From: JAOUEE01 sp051011595
GTDB taxonomy: Bacteria; Actinomycetota; Acidimicrobiia; Acidimicrobiales; SHLQ01
Reading direction: 5' to 3'
DNA length: 25,487 bases
Assembly: GCA_051011595.1 (NCBI GenBank)
Contig: JBPCTQ010000154.1
Coordinates: 1 to 25,487, forward strand
Shown: positions 22,703-25,487 of the stretch, one piece after another
How the letters are laid out: each line of letters starts with the position of its first letter
How positions within the stretch are numbered: position 1 is the stretch's first letter
Notes under the pieces: generated by a model
Seen by the model: the letters and a program-made list of their open reading frames with translations, nothing else
Database searches by the model: none
What the model was told of the DNA's origin: nothing
Program-made: the position numbers and the translations under genes

Positions 22703-23332
22703 ATGGCCGACACCCCGACCGACCGACAGATCCAGATCCTCGAACACATCGACAAAACGGTGCGCGAACGGGGTTTCCCGCCCTCGGTACGAGAGATCGG
22801 TGAAGCCGTGGGACTCACCTCACCGTCCACGGTGCACTCGCACCTGGCCACCCTCCAGAAGCTGGGGTATCTCCGGCGCGACCCCACCAAACCGCGGGCC
22901 ATCGAGGTGCACTGGGACTCCAACTCCGGCGCGGTGGTCGATCGTCGCCCGGTCAATCACGTGCCGCTGGTCGGCGACGTGGCGGCGGGCACCGACGTGC
23001 TGGCATCGGAGAACATCGAAGAAACCATGCCCATCCCCGCCGATCTCACCGGCGACGGTGACCTGTTCATGCTGCGGGTCCGCGGTGACTCCATGGTCGA
23101 CGCCGGCATCTTCGACGGCGACTTCGTGGTTGCTCGTTCCCAGCCCGATGCCGACCCCGGCGACATCGTGGTGGCCGGTATCCCCGGCGACGAGGCCACC
23201 ATCAAGACCTATCGACGCAAGGGCACCAACGTGGTACTCGAGCCCCACAACGAGGCCCTCGAACCCATGGTGTTCCCGGCCGCCGACGTCTCCATCTACG
23301 GTCGAGTGGTCACGGTGTTGCGCAAGCTCTGA
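22703..23332 (+). CDS. lexA: LexA repressor, SOS response
   Basis: A 209-aa repressor of DNA-damage genes with self-cleavage stimulated by RecA filaments. The N-terminal winged helix-turn-helix (about 1-70) includes FPPSVREIGEAVGLTSPSTVHSHL. The scissile bond is Ala95-Gly96 in DVAAG, the nucleophile is Ser130 in RGDSM and the general base Lys168 in ATIKTY. ATG 22703 has AGAGG 7 nt upstream; the open frame continues upstream to 22511 through the operator array but that part is not coding. The TGA stop directly abuts the TAG of the convergent kinase-like gene (TGACTA, 23330-23335). Confidence 0.98.
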   Translation: MADTPTDRQIQILEHIDKTVRERGFPPSVREIGEAVGLTSPSTVHSHLATLQKLGYLRRDPTKPRAIEVHWDSNSGAVVDRRPVNHVPLVGDVAAGTDVLASENIEETMPIPADLTGDGDLFMLRVRGDSMVDAGIFDGDFVVARSQPDADPGDIVVAGIPGDEATIKTYRRKGTNVVLEPHNEALEPMVFPAADVSIYGRVVTVLRKL

Positions 23333-24442
23333 CTAAAGACCGAATACCGGCCCCACCGCCTGGGTTCGGGGTATGAACAGCGAACGACTGGTCTCGTGTT
23401 CATCGACCTCGATCCACACCCGGCCGTCGTGGGCCTCGACCACGGCCTGCATCGACTCGTCGAGCACGTCGGTCAACAGTCGAGGCGACACCTCGGCACC
23501 GACATGTGAGACCGAGAAGGCGACGCCGCCATCGTGGTCGTGCACCTCGAACGACACCTCGTCGCCAGCCCGGGTCGAGGTGGTGACCTCATCGGCCAAC
23601 ACGATCATCGCGGCCAAGACCTGATCGGGGTCACAGACCACGTCGCCGACCGCATCAGCTCGGACCCGCCAGCGTCGCCCGTCGCCTCGTACCCGGAGTC
23701 GGCCGTAGATGAGTGAGCCGAGCTCCCCGACGTCGACCAGCCGCAACCAGAGCGAGCGCCCCGCGGTGGCCGGGGTGTGGAACTCGGGCTCGAGCGCCTC
23801 ATCGGTGACCGCCGATCCGCGGCCGGGTCGCGTCGGGGAGCGTCGGCGGGAGTAGGTCACCAGACCACCCAGCACCAACGCCGCGACCCCCGCCAGCGCC
23901 ACCAGCCGGACCCGATCGGAGGCGCTGGCTTCCTCCTCGCCCGCGTCGGCCGCCACCACCAATACCCCTCGTTGCCCGACGGGAACGGCCAGCCAGCGAT
24001 AGGAGGCGACGTCGCCCTGCATCGTTCCCCACCGTGACTCGGTGAGCGGGGTACCGACATCACGCTGCACCGCCGAAGCCAAACTGTCCCCCAGCGAATC
24101 CCAGCTGGCGGCCAGGACGTCGCCGTCGTACAACCCCACCCAGACCATGTCGCCGCTCGGTTCGCGTTGACCGACGAAGTCTCGCAGCAGGCGGGGCGCC
24201 GGGTCTCGGGCCGGGGGTGGATCGACCGCCTCCGCCAGGGCGCGAAAGTCCTCGACCTCGGCTTCGATGTCGTCGGTGATGCCATCGTCGGCGCTGCGCA
24301 ACAGCAGGCGCTGCACCGGCACCATGACCACCACGAGGGCGGCGACGGCCAACAGGATGTACCACCCGCCGACCCGGACCGGACTCGGCCCCGGATTCGG
24401 GGCCGGCGAATCGCTCTCGACGGGCGAGGCTGTTTCGACCAT
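23333..24442 (-). CDS. two-helix membrane protein with degenerate histidine-kinase C-terminus
   Basis: A 369-aa protein with the layout of a sensor kinase: Pro-rich cytoplasmic start, membrane helix 26-47, extracytoplasmic domain of about 125 residues, helix 178-197 and a cytoplasmic domain of about 135 residues. The last part follows a GHKL ATPase pattern (DPDQVLAAMIVLADEV ... VSHVGAEVS ... VVEAHDGRVWIEV ... LFIP), but the N-box Asn is Glu285, the DxGxG loop reads HVGAE, and no H-box (dimerisation His) is seen. It is therefore probably not a working kinase and may be a signalling scaffold or a receptor. Recognition of the fold is from pattern only. The ATG follows the TAG of the upstream repeat-protein gene with no gap (TAGATG). 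Confidence 0.72.
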   Translation of the reverse strand: MVETASPVESDSPAPNPGPSPVRVGGWYILLAVAALVVVMVPVQRLLLRSADDGITDDIEAEVEDFRALAEAVDPPPARDPAPRLLRDFVGQREPSGDMVWVGLYDGDVLAASWDSLGDSLASAVQRDVGTPLTESRWGTMQGDVASYRWLAVPVGQRGVLVVAADAGEEEASASDRVRLVALAGVAALVLGGLVTYSRRRSPTRPGRGSAVTDEALEPEFHTPATAGRSLWLRLVDVGELGSLIYGRLRVRGDGRRWRVRADAVGDVVCDPDQVLAAMIVLADEVTTSTRAGDEVSFEVHDHDGGVAFSVSHVGAEVSPRLLTDVLDESMQAVVEAHDGRVWIEVDEHETSRSLFIPRTQAVGPVFGL

Positions 24443-25186
24443 CTAGGACCCCACCAACACCCGAGGGGTCAGATCGTCGTCGTCATCGTCGTCATCGTCG
24501 TCATCATCGTCGTCATCGTCATCGTCGTCGTCGTGATCGTCGTGGTCGGGACGTTCTGGTTTGTCCGGCCGGTCCGGACGTTCTGGTTTGTCCGGCCGGT
24601 CGGGACGTTCTGGTTTGGGTGGCCGGTCGGGGCGGTCGGGTTTGTCCGGCGGGTCCGGCCGTTCGGGTTCATCGGGCGGGTCCGGCCGTTCGGGTTCATC
24701 GGGCGGGTCCGGCCGTTCGGGTTGGGTGGTGGGCGGTGGGGGCCGTTCGGTGGACGGCGGCGAGGGGGCGGCTGTTGCCGGTGGCGAGGGGCTGGGGGGG
24801 GGGGGCGGCGCCGAGGGGACCGGCGGGGCTGGCGGTGGCGCGCTGGTTGCCGGACTGGTGACCGGTGGTGGGGGCGACACCACCACCGCGGCGGGAGCCG
24901 CGACGTTGGCTACCGCCGCGTCGTCGATCCCCGAGTCCGTCGGAGCCGCCGGTGCCGGGTCGGACACTCTGGGTGGCAGCCGGGTGGCGCGACCCTCGCG
25001 TTGTGTGGTGGTGGGAGTGGTGCTGGTAGCCGGTACCGCCACAGCTTCAGCCGGCGGCGTGGTCTCCACCGGGAGCGCAACCGGCGCCACCGTGGGAGCC
25101 GACGGTCCCCGGCTGGCCTCGGCGGCCAAGGCCAGCGCCCCCAGACCGATGACGGCGCTCAAAACGAACACCAGAACCCTGCGCAT
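24443..25186 (-). CDS. secreted Pro-rich repeat protein with poly-Asp tail
   Basis: A 247-residue low-complexity protein. It has a signal peptide (two Arg, hydrophobic core, AEA at about 22-24), an Ala/Pro/Thr/Val-rich middle and runs of Pro. About seven 9-residue repeats of the type PERPDPPDE/PERPDRPDK follow, then 20 consecutive Asp residues and a short LTPRVLVGS end. No enzyme domain is seen. Alternating Pro/charged repeats suggest an extended cell-wall-spanning or surface stalk, and the poly-Asp tail could bind Ca2+ or other cations; both are inference. An AAGG-containing ribosome site precedes the ATG. It is directly followed by the kinase-like gene with no spacing, so the two probably form one operon. 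Confidence 0.75.
   Translation of the reverse strand: MRRVLVFVLSAVIGLGALALAAEASRGPSAPTVAPVALPVETTPPAEAVAVPATSTTPTTTQREGRATRLPPRVSDPAPAAPTDSGIDDAAVANVAAPAAVVVSPPPPVTSPATSAPPPAPPVPSAPPPPPSPSPPATAAPSPPSTERPPPPTTQPERPDPPDEPERPDPPDEPERPDPPDKPDRPDRPPKPERPDRPDKPERPDRPDKPERPDHDDHDDDDDDDDDDDDDDDDDDDDLTPRVLVGS
24473..24532 (-). repeat. trinucleotide repeat encoding 20 Asp
   Basis: Twenty GAC/GAT triplets in a row, in mixed order, encode the acidic tail of the repeat protein. Two His-interrupted Asp codons continue to 24547. The mixed codons suggest selection for Asp or an old expansion. Confidence 0.9.
24548..24736 (-). repeat. 27-bp tandem repeats, six units plus a degenerate seventh
   Basis: Units begin at 24548, 24575, 24602, 24629, 24656, 24683 and 24710. 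Units five and six are identical, and the others differ at a few positions. Each unit is nine codons, so copy-number change would keep the frame. Confidence 0.92.
24794..24805 (-). repeat. 12-bp G/C homopolymer tract inside the repeat-protein gene
   Basis: Twelve consecutive G on the plus strand (C on the coding strand) encode part of a Pro run. Such tracts slip in replication and in sequencing, so the frame downstream should be treated with caution. Confidence 0.9.
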
Positions 25187-25252
25187 GAACGATCACCTTC
25201 GTCTCGAGCACGGGGAAGGGTGCGGAATCGCACAAGCCTGTCATCTTCCGTG

Positions 25253-25271
25253 GCCCGGATTCAATCCCGGC
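25253..25271. terminator. imperfect stem-loop after dapE
   Basis: The arms at 25253-25260 and 25264-25271 pair over eight positions with one C-C mismatch around a 3-nt loop, seven bases beyond the dapE stop on the minus strand. There is no U-run. It may end the dapE transcript before the repeat-protein gene. Confidence 0.3.
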
Positions 25272-25277
25272 ACCTCG

Positions 25278-25487
25278 TCATTCGCCGGTGACCACGTCAC
25301 CCAGGATCTCCCGGACCCGTTCGAGACTGTGGCGCTCGACTCGTTCGTCACGTGTGTGGGCCAGGGTCGCATCACCAGGACCCAGGTTGATGGCCGGTAC
25401 ACCCTGCTCGCTGAAGAAGGCCACGTCGGTCCAGCCCAGCTTGGCCCGCACCTCGACGTCGTCACGACCGAGCAGCGGCGCCAGGAG
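25278..25487 (-). CDS. dapE: succinyl-diaminopimelate desuccinylase, C-terminal part
   Basis: The last 69 codons of a gene that starts beyond the right edge. They read GWTDVAFFSEQGVPAINLGPGD and LAHTRDERVE, the C-terminal segment of the M20-family metallopeptidase DapE; the His in AHTRDE is the usual zinc ligand. The enzyme makes LL-diaminopimelate for lysine and peptidoglycan. No start can be given. Assignment to DapE over a related M20 acetyl-ornithine-type deacylase rests on the GPGDATLAHT segment. Confidence 0.88.
   Translation of the reverse strand, partial: LLAPLLGRDDVEVRAKLGWTDVAFFSEQGVPAINLGPGDATLAHTRDERVERHSLERVREILGDVVTGE

Noticed and set aside
24548..24736. Regular 27-bp repeats as a CRISPR array
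   Set aside because: The units are directly adjacent with no spacers and encode in-frame nonapeptides of a secreted protein.
25253..25271. tRNA-like T-arm (GGATTCAATCC) near the right end
   Set aside because: The flanking 5-bp stem has three mismatches and no acceptor, D or anticodon arm can be built around it.
25241..25465. Minus-strand 74-codon frame at the right end
   Set aside because: It is a shadow in the wrong frame; the neighbouring frame from 25487 to 25278 reads clear DapE sequence.

Overview
The window is GC-rich, gene-dense DNA from a high-GC Gram-positive bacterium. The gene content is actinobacterial: lexA divergent from a LysM membrane protein, SOS boxes of the CGAAC-N4-GTTCG type, a B12-dependent ribonucleotide reductase, WS/DGAT-type wax ester/triacylglycerol synthase, an Lgt with a long acidic tail, a PWWR-type alkyltransferase-like protein, and several TANNNT -10 elements placed directly before a start codon (leaderless transcripts). 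A class Acidimicrobiia lineage would fit, but that is inference. No mobile element, CRISPR array, rRNA or tRNA was found.

Left part (161-5516): minus-strand genes for a von Willebrand A lipoprotein, a DEAD-box RNA helicase, an alkyltransferase-like DNA-repair protein and a class III nucleotide cyclase. The last two overlap by 4 nt. Divergent from these are a serine beta-lactamase-like hydrolase and an aminoglycoside-phosphotransferase-fold kinase. Next, on the minus strand (5513-9319), lie YihY/BrkB, a large acyl-CoA dehydrogenase and lgt. lgt carries an in-frame TAG that splits it.

Middle (9408-18163): a metallo-beta-lactamase-fold protein with a degraded metal site and a type II thymidine kinase converge with abutting stops. 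A tight four-gene plus-strand operon follows (class II aldolase/adducin, cytochrome P450, SDR, HHxxxDG acyltransferase). It runs head-on into a two-gene minus-strand operon (WS/DGAT then FATP-type acyl-CoA ligase). Together these look like a lipid or lipid-like metabolite hydroxylation, oxidation, activation and acylation locus.

Right part (18215-25487): nrdJ is preceded by a long leader holding a strong two-stem RNA element with possible anti-Shine-Dalgarno segments. Then come a RibD-C/DHFR-fold reductase, the divergent LysM membrane protein/lexA pair with five LexA-box-like sites (four at an exact 15-bp pitch), a degenerate sensor-kinase-like membrane protein, a secreted Pro-rich repeat protein with a poly-Asp tail, and the 3' end of dapE.

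The most unusual items are the nrdJ leader RNA, the phased LexA operator array, the amber-split lgt, and the P450/SDR/aldolase/acyltransferase locus. Four of five convergent gene pairs have interlocked or abutting stop codons with no intergenic space.
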